The notes beneath the pieces were generated by a model, which was not told the origin of the DNA, did no database searches, and saw only the letters and a program-made list of their open reading frames with translations. Of a stretch of DNA of 64,000 nt, positions 1-7,121 are shown piece by piece. Position 1 is the first letter of the stretch; the number at the start of each line of letters is the position of its first letter. The translations under genes were made by a program, and so were the position numbers. This DNA comes from Bacteroidota bacterium (GTDB taxonomy: Bacteria > Bacteroidota > Bacteroidia > Chitinophagales > Chitinophagaceae): assembly GCA_016715505.1 (NCBI GenBank), contig JADJZY010000010.1:79707-143706 (forward strand), in the 5' to 3' direction.

Positions 1-11
1 TGTTGTGTACC

Positions 12-19
12 TATATTTG
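12..19 (+). promoter_or_regulatory. Candidate -7 promoter element for dihydroorotase
   Basis: TATATTTG matches the Bacteroidota TAnnTTTG -7 consensus exactly and lies 17 bases before the ATG at 37. The -33 element would fall outside the window. Confidence 0.5.
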
Positions 20-36
20 TAATTAAACAAAATCAA

Positions 37-1380
37 ATGGATTTGGTCATCAAAAACGTAGATGTCGTGAATGAAGGAGAAATTCAACGCCGGGATGTTT
101 ATATCAAAAACGGGCGTTTTGAGAAATTGGCTCAGCAAATCGACACTCCTGCGTCGGTACGTGAAATTGACGGAGAAGGGTTGACGCTCATTCCCGGATT
201 GATTGATGATCAGGTTCATTTTCGCGAACCCGGCTTAACGCACAAAGCCTGTATTGCCACGGAATCACGGGCTGCGGTTGCGGGCGGTGTAACCAGTTTT
301 ATGGATATGCCGAATGTGCAGCCTGCTAGTTTAAACATGGAACTATTGGAGGAAAGATATGCAATTGCATCGCGCAACTCTCCGGCAAACTATAGTTTTT
401 ATTTGGGTGTTTCCAACGATAATGCTAAGCAGGCTTTGGAAGTAAACAAACACAAACAAGCGGTTTGTGGATTAAAAATTTTTATGGGCTCGAGTACAGG
501 AAATATGTTGGTGGACAATATCATCACCCTGGAAAAAATATTTGCGGAAAGTGAAGTGCTCATAGCAACCCATTGTGAACAAGAGCATATTATTCATCAA
601 AACAGGGCCCGATTAAAAGCCGATGGAGTTGCCATGGATCATGCCCGCTTTCATCCCATTATTCGGGATGTGGATGCTTGTTATGAATCGTCAGTATCGG
701 CGATGCAATTGGCGAAAAAATTTAATACCCGTTTGCATATTTTACATATTACCACTGAAAAGGAATTACAGCTCTTCACGAATATGTTTCCTTTGAACGA
801 AAAACGAATTACGTCAGAGGTATGTGTTCATCATTTGCATTATACGGCTGATGACTATGAACAATACGGCAACCTGATACAGTGCAATCCTGCCATTAAA
901 GCACCCGAACACAGAGAAGCCCTTTGGAAGGCTTTATTGGACGACCGAATTGATATTATTGCCACTGACCATGCTCCACATACCTGGGAAGAAAAACAAA
1001 AGCCTTATGGTGAAGCCCCTTCCGGTTTGCCATTGGTCCAACATAGTTTGCTCATGTTGTTACAAGCCCGGCGCGAAGGTCGAATTTCACTGGAGAAAAT
1101 TGTTGAAAAAGCATGCCATGCCCCGGCGCAGTGTTTTCAAATTCGCGAAAGAGGTTATATCCGCGAAGGATATCATGCTGATTTTGTTTTATTGGATCTC
1201 AAAGGAGAAACCACTGTGAGTAAAGATCAGTTGTACTATCGATGTGGCTGGAGTCCCCTGGAAGGAAAAATCTTACCCGGTCGAATACATGCGACTTATG
1301 TTAATGGCCAATGCGTTTATGCCCTGGGTAGCGTGATCGAAGGGGTTTGCGGACAAAGACTTCTTTTTGACCGCCCTTAA
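37..1380 (+). CDS. pyrC: Dihydroorotase (class I, Bacteroidota type)
   Basis: Cyclises carbamoyl-aspartate to dihydroorotate in cytosolic pyrimidine synthesis. The 447-residue amidohydrolase has the metal-site motif IDDQVHFREPG near residue 60, a KIFMGSSTG segment near residue 150 that holds the lysine usually carbamylated, single histidines in ATHCEQEH and LHILHITT, and the ATDHAPH aspartate motif near residue 310. In most class I enzymes the first motif reads HxH; here the first histidine is glutamine, which I recall as usual for the Bacteroidota branch. The length is normal. The ATG at 37 follows a TAnnTTTG element. It converges on the SDR gene. An allantoinase or hydantoinase reading is possible but less likely. 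Confidence 0.88.
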   Translation: MDLVIKNVDVVNEGEIQRRDVYIKNGRFEKLAQQIDTPASVREIDGEGLTLIPGLIDDQVHFREPGLTHKACIATESRAAVAGGVTSFMDMPNVQPASLNMELLEERYAIASRNSPANYSFYLGVSNDNAKQALEVNKHKQAVCGLKIFMGSSTGNMLVDNIITLEKIFAESEVLIATHCEQEHIIHQNRARLKADGVAMDHARFHPIIRDVDACYESSVSAMQLAKKFNTRLHILHITTEKELQLFTNMFPLNEKRITSEVCVHHLHYTADDYEQYGNLIQCNPAIKAPEHREALWKALLDDRIDIIATDHAPHTWEEKQKPYGEAPSGLPLVQHSLLMLLQARREGRISLEKIVEKACHAPAQCFQIRERGYIREGYHADFVLLDLKGETTVSKDQLYYRCGWSPLEGKILPGRIHATYVNGQCVYALGSVIEGVCGQRLLFDRP

Positions 1381-1471
1381 AGCATACGATGTTTAACTTG
1401 TTTGGAAATTGGCCTGAATATTTGTTTCCGGTAATATGAAAACAGTCAATCTCCCTTTACCAACTTCAATC

Positions 1472-2254
1472 TCAGGAGGCTTTGTCCTGTAACATTCTTA
1501 CAATTTTTAATACCCATTTCCGGGGTAAGAATCTGGAAGCCATTGCATTGATATAGTTCATGGTACCGTGTATAGGAGTGAGCTCACCCTTCATCATGGC
1601 CTTGAAACCGTATTCTGCAACCTCAGCGGCACCCGGTAATTTTTTATTTTTAACCAACTTGCTTTCGTGTAAATCTGCTGCTTGTTGGAATCCGGTTTCG
1701 GTGGCACCCGGACAAAAAGTAGTTACACTTACTCCTGTTCCTTCCAATTCATTACTCATGGCTTCACCTAAGTAAAGTACGTAAGCTTTAGTCGCAAAGT
1801 ACACCGCCATCGTTGGACCGGGCTGAAAGGCAGCTGTTGATGCCACGTGCAAGATTCTGCCAAAACTTCGCTGAATCATAGGTTTAACCAAAAGATGGCT
1901 CAATTTGGTGAGGGCTTTGATATTCAGATCAATCATTTGCTCCAGTTTGGCATATTCGGCTTCATGAAAGAGGGCAAAATCACCAAATCCGGCATTGTTA
2001 ACCAGATAGTCAATTTGGATGTGATCGTTTTCGCAGGTTTCATAAAGCGCCTGAACTTCATTCATCTGACTCAAATCGCAGGCGAATACCTGAACATCAA
2101 TACCATGCTTGTTTCGCAAAGTTTCAGCAAGCGCCATTAGTTTTTCTTTGTTACGGGCTACAAGTACGAGATTGATGTGTTGTTCAGCGAAAAGGCGTGC
2201 AAATTCGGCTCCAAGACCCATAGAGGCTCCAGTAATTAGTGCTGTTTGTTTCAT
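1472..2254 (-). CDS. Short-chain dehydrogenase/reductase (SDR)
   Basis: A classical SDR of about 260 residues. It has a TGASMGLG dinucleotide-binding glycine motif at the N-terminus, an NNAG motif near residue 90, and a serine followed by YFATK as the catalytic S-Y-K set. The substrate cannot be read from sequence; the family acts on varied alcohols and ketones. An ATG at 2284 is possible, but it lies inside a palindrome that matches the upstream TetR operator, so I choose the ATG at 2254 (MKQTALITG). It lies directly downstream of a TetR gene on the same strand and is probably its regulatory target. Confidence 0.85.
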   Translation of the reverse strand: MKQTALITGASMGLGAEFARLFAEQHINLVLVARNKEKLMALAETLRNKHGIDVQVFACDLSQMNEVQALYETCENDHIQIDYLVNNAGFGDFALFHEAEYAKLEQMIDLNIKALTKLSHLLVKPMIQRSFGRILHVASTAAFQPGPTMAVYFATKAYVLYLGEAMSNELEGTGVSVTTFCPGATETGFQQAADLHESKLVKNKKLPGAAEVAEYGFKAMMKGELTPIHGTMNYINAMASRFLPRKWVLKIVRMLQDKAS

Positions 2255-2266
2255 CGTTTTATTTTT

Positions 2267-2286
2267 AAGTGAATTTTTATTCATTT
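2267..2286. promoter_or_regulatory. Operator-like palindrome between tetR and SDR
   Basis: AAGTGAAT-TTTT-ATTCATTT is an 8-bp inverted repeat with one mismatch. It matches the palindrome upstream of the TetR gene (2891-2910) at 18 of 20 bases and sits just before the chosen SDR start. This suggests the SDR has its own TetR-controlled promoter besides read-through from tetR. Confidence 0.55.
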
Positions 2287-2301
2287 TATATTTAAAAAAA
2301 A

Positions 2302-2886
2302 TTATAGACTAATGCCTTTCCATTGTAACCTGAACAGATTTTCGAGCAAACTGTTATTGGGTTTGATTTGTTGGCTGTGCATCCATTTAACCAATTCGTG
2401 AATACTGCCGGCCATTGACGCTTTCAGCAAAGCTGCATCGATATTGAGCAAGTATTTCTTTTTGCGTCCGGTGTCCAAAAAGGTATTTAATGGTTCAAAA
2501 AAAAGTTCTGTTCGTTCAATATTTTCTGCAGTGATGAGTCCACTATACAGGAATTGTTCGACAAATAACATTTTCTCCGGAAAATCAATACAGTATTGCA
2601 TATAAGCAAACCACATGTTTCGAAAAGAGATTAAATAATCCTCCTTCGGATCAAACATCCGGAACATGTGTTGTGCAATTTCTTGTTTGGTTAATACAAA
2701 CAATGCGTTGAGCAGACCCTCTTTACTGCTGTAGTAAATATATAAAGTGCCACTTGCAACACCAGCCTCTTTGGCGATATCAGCCATTTTAACGGAACTA
2801 AACCCCGATCGCACGAGTAGCTTGAGGACCACCCGGTGAATCGCATGAAGTTTTTCTTCGTTTTTAGGTCTGGACATCGGATGCAA
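2302..2886 (-). CDS. TetR/AcrR family transcriptional regulator
   Basis: A 194-residue dimeric DNA-binding repressor. The N-terminal helix-turn-helix runs over about residues 25-60, with the typical MADIAKEAGVASGTLYIYYSSKE recognition region (split here: MADIAKEAGVASG, then TLYIYYSSKE). The remaining ~130 residues are the variable ligand-binding and dimerisation domain, so the inducer cannot be inferred. It precedes the SDR gene by 47 bases and both have near-identical palindromes upstream, which fits autoregulation plus control of the SDR. Confidence 0.88.
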   Translation of the reverse strand: MHPMSRPKNEEKLHAIHRVVLKLLVRSGFSSVKMADIAKEAGVASGTLYIYYSSKEGLLNALFVLTKQEIAQHMFRMFDPKEDYLISFRNMWFAYMQYCIDFPEKMLFVEQFLYSGLITAENIERTELFFEPLNTFLDTGRKKKYLLNIDAALLKASMAGSIHELVKWMHSQQIKPNNSLLENLFRLQWKGISL

Positions 2887-2890
2887 ATTT

Positions 2891-2910
2891 AAATGAATTA
2901 TTATTCATTT
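2891..2910. promoter_or_regulatory. Operator-like palindrome upstream of tetR
   Basis: AAATGAAT-TATT-ATTCATTT is a perfect 8-bp inverted repeat with a 4-bp spacer. It begins 5 bases upstream of the TetR start codon and has a second copy at 2267-2286. It is a good candidate autoregulatory operator. Confidence 0.6.
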
Positions 2911-2988
2911 ATACAATATTTTTTATCTGCCGAAAAATTCTACATATCATGTGTCCTTCCTCAACCACTCAAAACCAATTACAGATTC

Positions 2989-3151
2989 GAGACCGTTGCA
3001 AAACTATCAAAAGAAATTGTCTAAGTCATTTGGCTTCAAATTTCTGCGTTACTTTGAATTTTTAACTATTTCATTATCGACAAGATAACTCAATACTTAA
3101 AAATTCAAAAAGCCTTGAACTTTTTTGCCAAATGACTTTTGCAACGGTCTC
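2989..3151. mobile_element. MITE-like foldback element, 163 bp
   Basis: The element starts GAGACCGTTGCAAAA and ends with its exact reverse complement. A 5-bp direct repeat GATTC flanks it (2984-2988 and 3152-3156), as expected of a target-site duplication. Further inverted matches lie inside: 3023-3034 pairs with 3127-3138 (AAGTCATTTGGC), and TTGAATTTTTAA near 3054 pairs with TTAAAAATTCAA near 3098. There is no ORF, so it is a non-autonomous element. The ends resemble IS termini I associate with Bacteroidota IS5-like elements, but the parent family is not proven. It accounts for most of the 344-base gap 2887-3230. Confidence 0.75.
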
Positions 3152-3182
3152 GATTCAGGTAGTTGAGATTGGCGTTTACATT

Positions 3183-3208
3183 AAAAAAGCCGAACAAGAT
3201 GCCCGGCC
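3183..3208 (-). terminator. Probable intrinsic terminator after the PKD protein gene
   Basis: Read on the minus strand, a short stem GCCG/CGGC, extendable by two G-U pairs, is followed by six T. It lies just after the stop codon at 3231. The stem is weak. Confidence 0.45.
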
Positions 3209-3230
3209 TATTTAGACAAGTTATAAGCAT

Positions 3231-4640
3231 TTATTCCTGACTGCGCAGAACCCGGGTTCCGAAGATGCCCCGATCGGTTTGTAATCTTACCCAGTACCAA
3301 CCTGCATTCAACACGCTCATATCCAAAACGGCTTGAGAGGATCGATCAATCGTCGGTTGAATCTGAATCACCTTTCTACCGGTCATGTCAATGACGTCGA
3401 GGGAAATGGCCTGTGCATTTTCAGGCATTTTTATTTGTAATTGATCATTCACCGGATTGGGATAGACTTCCAAATGACTTTCCTGTATATCATTCATGCT
3501 GCTTAAAATCACCACCACATTTTTGCATAAAGTATCGGAACATGTTAATCCGCCAGAGGCAATCCCATTTACATACAAACAGACATTGTAATTGCCTGCG
3601 GCTGTATAAGTATGACTGGGTGAAGTGAGGGTACTATTCGGACTTCCATCCCCAAAATTCCAATTGGAGGTCCAACTAATACAACCTGTACATGAGGTGG
3701 CATTGGTGAAATTGACATTTAAACCGGCATTCGTATTGTTATAAAGTGCAGTTAAGTTACAACCAGGTATTGCTGTAACGGCAAGCGTATTACATACCGA
3801 ATCGATACAGGTATTTCCATTGGTATCAACTCCTGTTACCGTTAAACAAACATTGTACACCCCCGAAGCGGCATAAGTATGGGTTGGGGCAAAGGCCGTA
3901 TTAATGGGACTGCCATCTCCAAAATTCCAGGCATAACTGGTTGAACTACAGGAAGTACAAGTAGAAGAATTTGTAAACGATGCATTCATACCTACTACGC
4001 TCGAGTTAAAGGCAGCATTCGCAATACATGGCTGGCCGGAAGAACTGGTGACGGTAACAGTCGTACAAGTTGTATCGCTGCAACTAACTCCATTCGGATT
4101 GGTGCCCGTACTTATCAGACAAACATTATAGGTCCCTGCTGCACTATAGGTATGGCTTGGCGAAAGTGCTGTACTCAGCGGGCTCCCATCTCCAAAATTC
4201 CAACTATGACTGATTGTGGTGCAGATACTACAAGTGGTTGTATTGTTGAAATTAACATTTAAACCTGAAGCCGAAGACGTGAAGCCCGTATTCACAAAAC
4301 AACTGCTAGTGGAAGCAATAAATACCGAATCGCAATAGGTACAAACAATAGCAGTGCTTGAGCCAATCATTGATAAATAACGTGTTAAGCACAAATTGTA
4401 AGTACCAGGGGCCGTATAAGTATGTGTTGCGGATGTTGGAACAGGTATATACTGTTTGATCAGGGTACCATCTCCAAAATCAACATAAACACTATCGAGT
4501 GAATATATCAGGGGCAGAATCCACAAATAACTGGCCGTGACCGTATTTCCAGCTTGTGATTTTGTGAAGCTGCAAGGTGATTGTGCACTTGCTGTGCTCA
4601 TAGCAACGACGAGTAAAAAGAAGAATAGAATTTTTTTCAT
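3231..4640 (-). CDS. Secreted PKD-repeat protein with T9SS sorting domain
   Basis: A secreted or cell-surface protein of about 469 residues. The ATG at 4640 is chosen because it opens a clear signal peptide (MKKILFFFLLVV...STASAQ); an in-frame ATG at 4673 adds 11 non-signal residues. Four PKD-like domains follow, each with a [W/V]xFGDG motif and a HTY..AGTYNVCL strand. A type A T9SS sorting domain (VYPNPVNDQLQI...) occupies the last ~85 residues. PKD domains are beta-sandwich modules common in adhesins and glycan-degrading enzymes; no catalytic domain is visible, so a structural or adhesive role is inferred. Confidence 0.85.
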   Translation of the reverse strand: MKKILFFFLLVVAMSTASAQSPCSFTKSQAGNTVTASYLWILPLIYSLDSVYVDFGDGTLIKQYIPVPTSATHTYTAPGTYNLCLTRYLSMIGSSTAIVCTYCDSVFIASTSSCFVNTGFTSSASGLNVNFNNTTTCSICTTISHSWNFGDGSPLSTALSPSHTYSAAGTYNVCLISTGTNPNGVSCSDTTCTTVTVTSSSGQPCIANAAFNSSVVGMNASFTNSSTCTSCSSTSYAWNFGDGSPINTAFAPTHTYAASGVYNVCLTVTGVDTNGNTCIDSVCNTLAVTAIPGCNLTALYNNTNAGLNVNFTNATSCTGCISWTSNWNFGDGSPNSTLTSPSHTYTAAGNYNVCLYVNGIASGGLTCSDTLCKNVVVILSSMNDIQESHLEVYPNPVNDQLQIKMPENAQAISLDVIDMTGRKVIQIQPTIDRSSQAVLDMSVLNAGWYWVRLQTDRGIFGTRVLRSQE

Positions 4641-4743
4641 GATATCGGGATTTAATCCACAAATGTAATTCATGAAGCGAATGCAAGGAAATACCGATTA
4701 GAATTCATTACCCAGCATCATTACTATCCGAATGATCTCCATA

Positions 4744-5463
4744 TCAACCATGTTCTGTCCACGCTAGCCCAAAAACTTCTTTAAAGTGCTTTTTTATTTT
4801 TTCTTCTACCTCCTGAATATCCACCTCCCGGCCCAGCTCCTTTTGTAGGCTGCTGACTTGTTTGTTTTGAATACCACAAGGCACAATCATTTGAAAATAA
4901 TTGAGATCTGTATTCACGTTCAGCGCGAATCCGTGCATAGTAATCCATCGACTGGTGCGAACACCCATAGCGCATAATTTGCGAGCGAACATGGGCTTGT
5001 CCGGATCTAGCCATACGCCAGTTTCTCCCGGACTTCTTTCTGCCTGAAGTCCATATTCTGCCAATACCCGAATGATGACTTCTTCCAAATTGCGCATGTA
5101 CAAAACGATATCCGGTTTTAGGTTTTCGAGATCCAAAATAGGATATCCTACAATTTGCCCGGGACCGTGAAAAGTGATATCACCCCCACGATTGGTTTTA
5201 TAAAATTCGATTCCACGATCTTTTAAATATTGATTATTCACCAACAGATTTTCCATGTGGCCACTTTTGCCCAGGGTAAAAACAGGTGGATGTTCTACTA
5301 AAAAAAAATAACTGCTCGTATGCTCGGCGACATCATTTCGCTGTCCCAATTCACGATCTCGATTTCGTTTTTTGATTTCAAGATTATCAGCCAGATACTT
5401 TTCCTGCAATTCCCAGGCTTCACCATAAGGCATTTTTCCCAAATGCCGGAACGTAATTTGCAT
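4744..5463 (-). CDS. lipB: Octanoyltransferase LipB
   Basis: Transfers octanoate from acyl-carrier protein to lipoyl domains, the first step of de novo lipoylation. The family motif RGGDITFHGPGQIVGYP is near residue 75. The catalytic lysine lies in RKLCAMGVR and the catalytic cysteine in PCGI. The start at 5463 (MQITFRHLG) is preferred over 5481 because a TAnnTTTG promoter element at 5467-5474 covers the upstream region. It is the last gene of the gldC-yqeY-cvpA-lipB run but appears to have its own promoter. Confidence 0.93.
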   Translation of the reverse strand: MQITFRHLGKMPYGEAWELQEKYLADNLEIKKRNRDRELGQRNDVAEHTSSYFFLVEHPPVFTLGKSGHMENLLVNNQYLKDRGIEFYKTNRGGDITFHGPGQIVGYPILDLENLKPDIVLYMRNLEEVIIRVLAEYGLQAERSPGETGVWLDPDKPMFARKLCAMGVRTSRWITMHGFALNVNTDLNYFQMIVPCGIQNKQVSSLQKELGREVDIQEVEEKIKKHFKEVFGLAWTEHG

Positions 5464-5466
5464 GTG

Positions 5467-5474
5467 CAAAGGTA
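5467..5474 (-). promoter_or_regulatory. -7 promoter element directly before lipB
   Basis: On the minus strand TACCTTTG, followed by CA, matches the Bacteroidota -7 consensus TAnnTTTG. It ends only 3 bases before the lipB ATG, so the transcript would be leaderless or nearly so. No clear -33 TTG was found. Confidence 0.45.
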
Positions 5475-5537
5475 AGACCAATTCTTACATCTGTATCTTC
5501 TGTGGGTGCCCAAGAAACTCCCTTGCAAGGGTGCCCC

Positions 5538-6083
5538 CTACTTCAGGGATTTATTCGATTCTTGTTGGGCTGAAGTGTAAGAAGTAATATCAGCCCATAG
5601 ACTTTTACAAAAAGGTAAGTATGCCGATACCAATTCCACGGTTTTGGGTCCGATGGGTTCTATCCAAACATAGGTTTTAGAATCCGATTTAATATTTTCC
5701 TGCAATAAACCTGCACTTTTGGCCAACCATAAAAATGTACTGATTACAAATACCACAAAAAAAGTATACAATAATCCACCGCCAATATGATTGACCCAAC
5801 CAAGCATGACTTTATCCAAAATAGATTCAACAAGGCCGACCAACATTCGAAATGCCAGCATGGTGAGTAAAAACAAAACGACAAAGCACAGTAACAAAGT
5901 ATAGGACCCACTCAACACCTGATGTTTAAATAAAAAATCGGCCAGCGTATGAGAAAGTTTAAGAGAAATAAAAATACCGGCAAAAACCGCTACCAATGAG
6001 CCCAAAGCCCACAAGAGTCCCTTTTTCCAGCCTCTGATAAAAGCCAGTAAACCCAGGATCAGGATAATGGCATCCAGTATCAT
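5538..6083 (-). CDS. CvpA family membrane protein
   Basis: An inner-membrane protein of about 181 residues with four hydrophobic segments. The N-terminus (MILDAIILILGLLAFIRGWKKG) fits the CvpA/colicin V production family, whose molecular role is not settled. The ATG at 6083 is chosen over 6137 because it starts the first membrane helix and avoids overlap with the yqeY-like gene. The last ~30 residues are polar and serine-rich. It is probably co-transcribed with the gene before it (10-base gap). Confidence 0.8.
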   Translation of the reverse strand: MILDAIILILGLLAFIRGWKKGLLWALGSLVAVFAGIFISLKLSHTLADFLFKHQVLSGSYTLLLCFVVLFLLTMLAFRMLVGLVESILDKVMLGWVNHIGGGLLYTFFVVFVISTFLWLAKSAGLLQENIKSDSKTYVWIEPIGPKTVELVSAYLPFCKSLWADITSYTSAQQESNKSLK

Positions 6084-6093
6084 CCGGTAAAAA

Positions 6094-6543
6094 CTAAGCC
6101 AAGAGTGATTTAACCATTGCTGAGATTGCCTTTCCATCAGCCTGACCGGCCAATTGTTTTGTAGCGAGACCCATCACTTTTCCCATATCTGCTGCTGAAC
6201 TTGCACCTGATTCAGCAATAATGGCTTGAAGGGCTGCTTTTAAAGAGGCTTCATCCATTTGTGCCGGTAGAAATTTTTCTATCAATTGTAATTCTTCACG
6301 TTCTTTCACCGCAAGATCTTCACGCCCTTGGGTTACAAACATTTCCAAAGAATCCTTCCGCTGCTTAGCCATTTTCTGCAACAATTTTACTTCATCTTCC
6401 TCGCTGATTTCGCCTTGTTTGCCATCAGCAGTCTTGGCCAGCAAGATTGCGGCTTTAATTGCTCTTAATCCACGCAAAGCCGCTTCATCCTTTGCGAGCA
6501 TAGCAGCTTTTAATTCGCTCATGATTTGTTGTTCGAGTGCCAT
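6094..6543 (-). CDS. GatB/YqeY domain-containing protein
   Basis: A soluble 149-residue protein of the YqeY family, related to the C-terminal tRNA-binding tail of GatB. The N-terminal part is helical and lysine-rich (LRGLRAIKAAI). The C-terminal part has the family segment MGKVMGLATKQLAGQADGKAISAMVK. A role with tRNA is inferred from the family; the exact function is unknown. It sits between gldC (18-base gap) and cvpA in one run. Confidence 0.88.
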   Translation of the reverse strand: MALEQQIMSELKAAMLAKDEAALRGLRAIKAAILLAKTADGKQGEISEEDEVKLLQKMAKQRKDSLEMFVTQGREDLAVKEREELQLIEKFLPAQMDEASLKAALQAIIAESGASSAADMGKVMGLATKQLAGQADGKAISAMVKSLLA

Positions 6544-6561
6544 ATTTATAGATTAATCCGT

Positions 6562-6912
6562 TTATAATTGATTTTTTTTCATCTCCTCATCCATTTTTTG
6601 TTTAAAGGATTTGGAAAAACTTCTTACCTCATCGGCGAGTTCTTTTTGATTGGTTGCCCTTTCATACGTATCAGCCATGGTCATCATGGTTTGGAAAAAG
6701 AAGTCGTTCATTTCATCGACCATCATTTTTTTAGTCCACAGGTCAATACGTAAGGCTGCATTTTCTTTCAAATCCCAAATACTGAGCATAAAGGCTTTGG
6801 CTTCGGCAGGATTCAAAACGCCACCTTCCGCTGCCCGCCAATGAATGGTTTCAGGAATTTTGTTACTGTCAAGCACCACATCGAGGTGAATGGTAGATGT
6901 ATTATTTTCCAT
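6562..6912 (-). CDS. gldC: Gliding motility protein GldC
   Basis: A small soluble protein of 116 residues, the usual GldC length. It contains the typical IHLDVVLDSNKIPETIHW and MMVDEMNDFFFQTM segments. In gliding Bacteroidota GldC is an accessory motility protein linked to the T9SS/gliding machinery; many non-gliding species also keep it. It is the first gene of the minus-strand run toward lipB. Confidence 0.85.
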   Translation of the reverse strand: MENNTSTIHLDVVLDSNKIPETIHWRAAEGGVLNPAEAKAFMLSIWDLKENAALRIDLWTKKMMVDEMNDFFFQTMMTMADTYERATNQKELADEVRSFSKSFKQKMDEEMKKNQL

Positions 6913-7067
6913 TTTTTTCTTTCAAGGTGCAAAGTAATGGAATTTATACCGATTCTGATTTCAAATTTAGTTCAATCTTCGCTTCGCTTGATACAAGCAT
7001 TTTGTAGTCAGAGAGTTTCTTTTGGAATATAACCAAACCCATTTGGGCGGGGCCTTTCCACCCATAA

Positions 7068-7101
7068 AAAAAGGTTGACTTTCTGAGAGGTCAACCTTTT
7101 T
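7068..7101. terminator. Strong bidirectional intrinsic terminator
   Basis: AAAAAGGTTGAC and GTCAACCTTTTT form a perfect 12-bp stem with a 10-base loop and A/T runs on both sides. It directly follows the stop codon of the 7122-9332 minus-strand gene. Confidence 0.85.
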
Positions 7102-7121
7102 GATGAAGAAAATGAAGTGAA

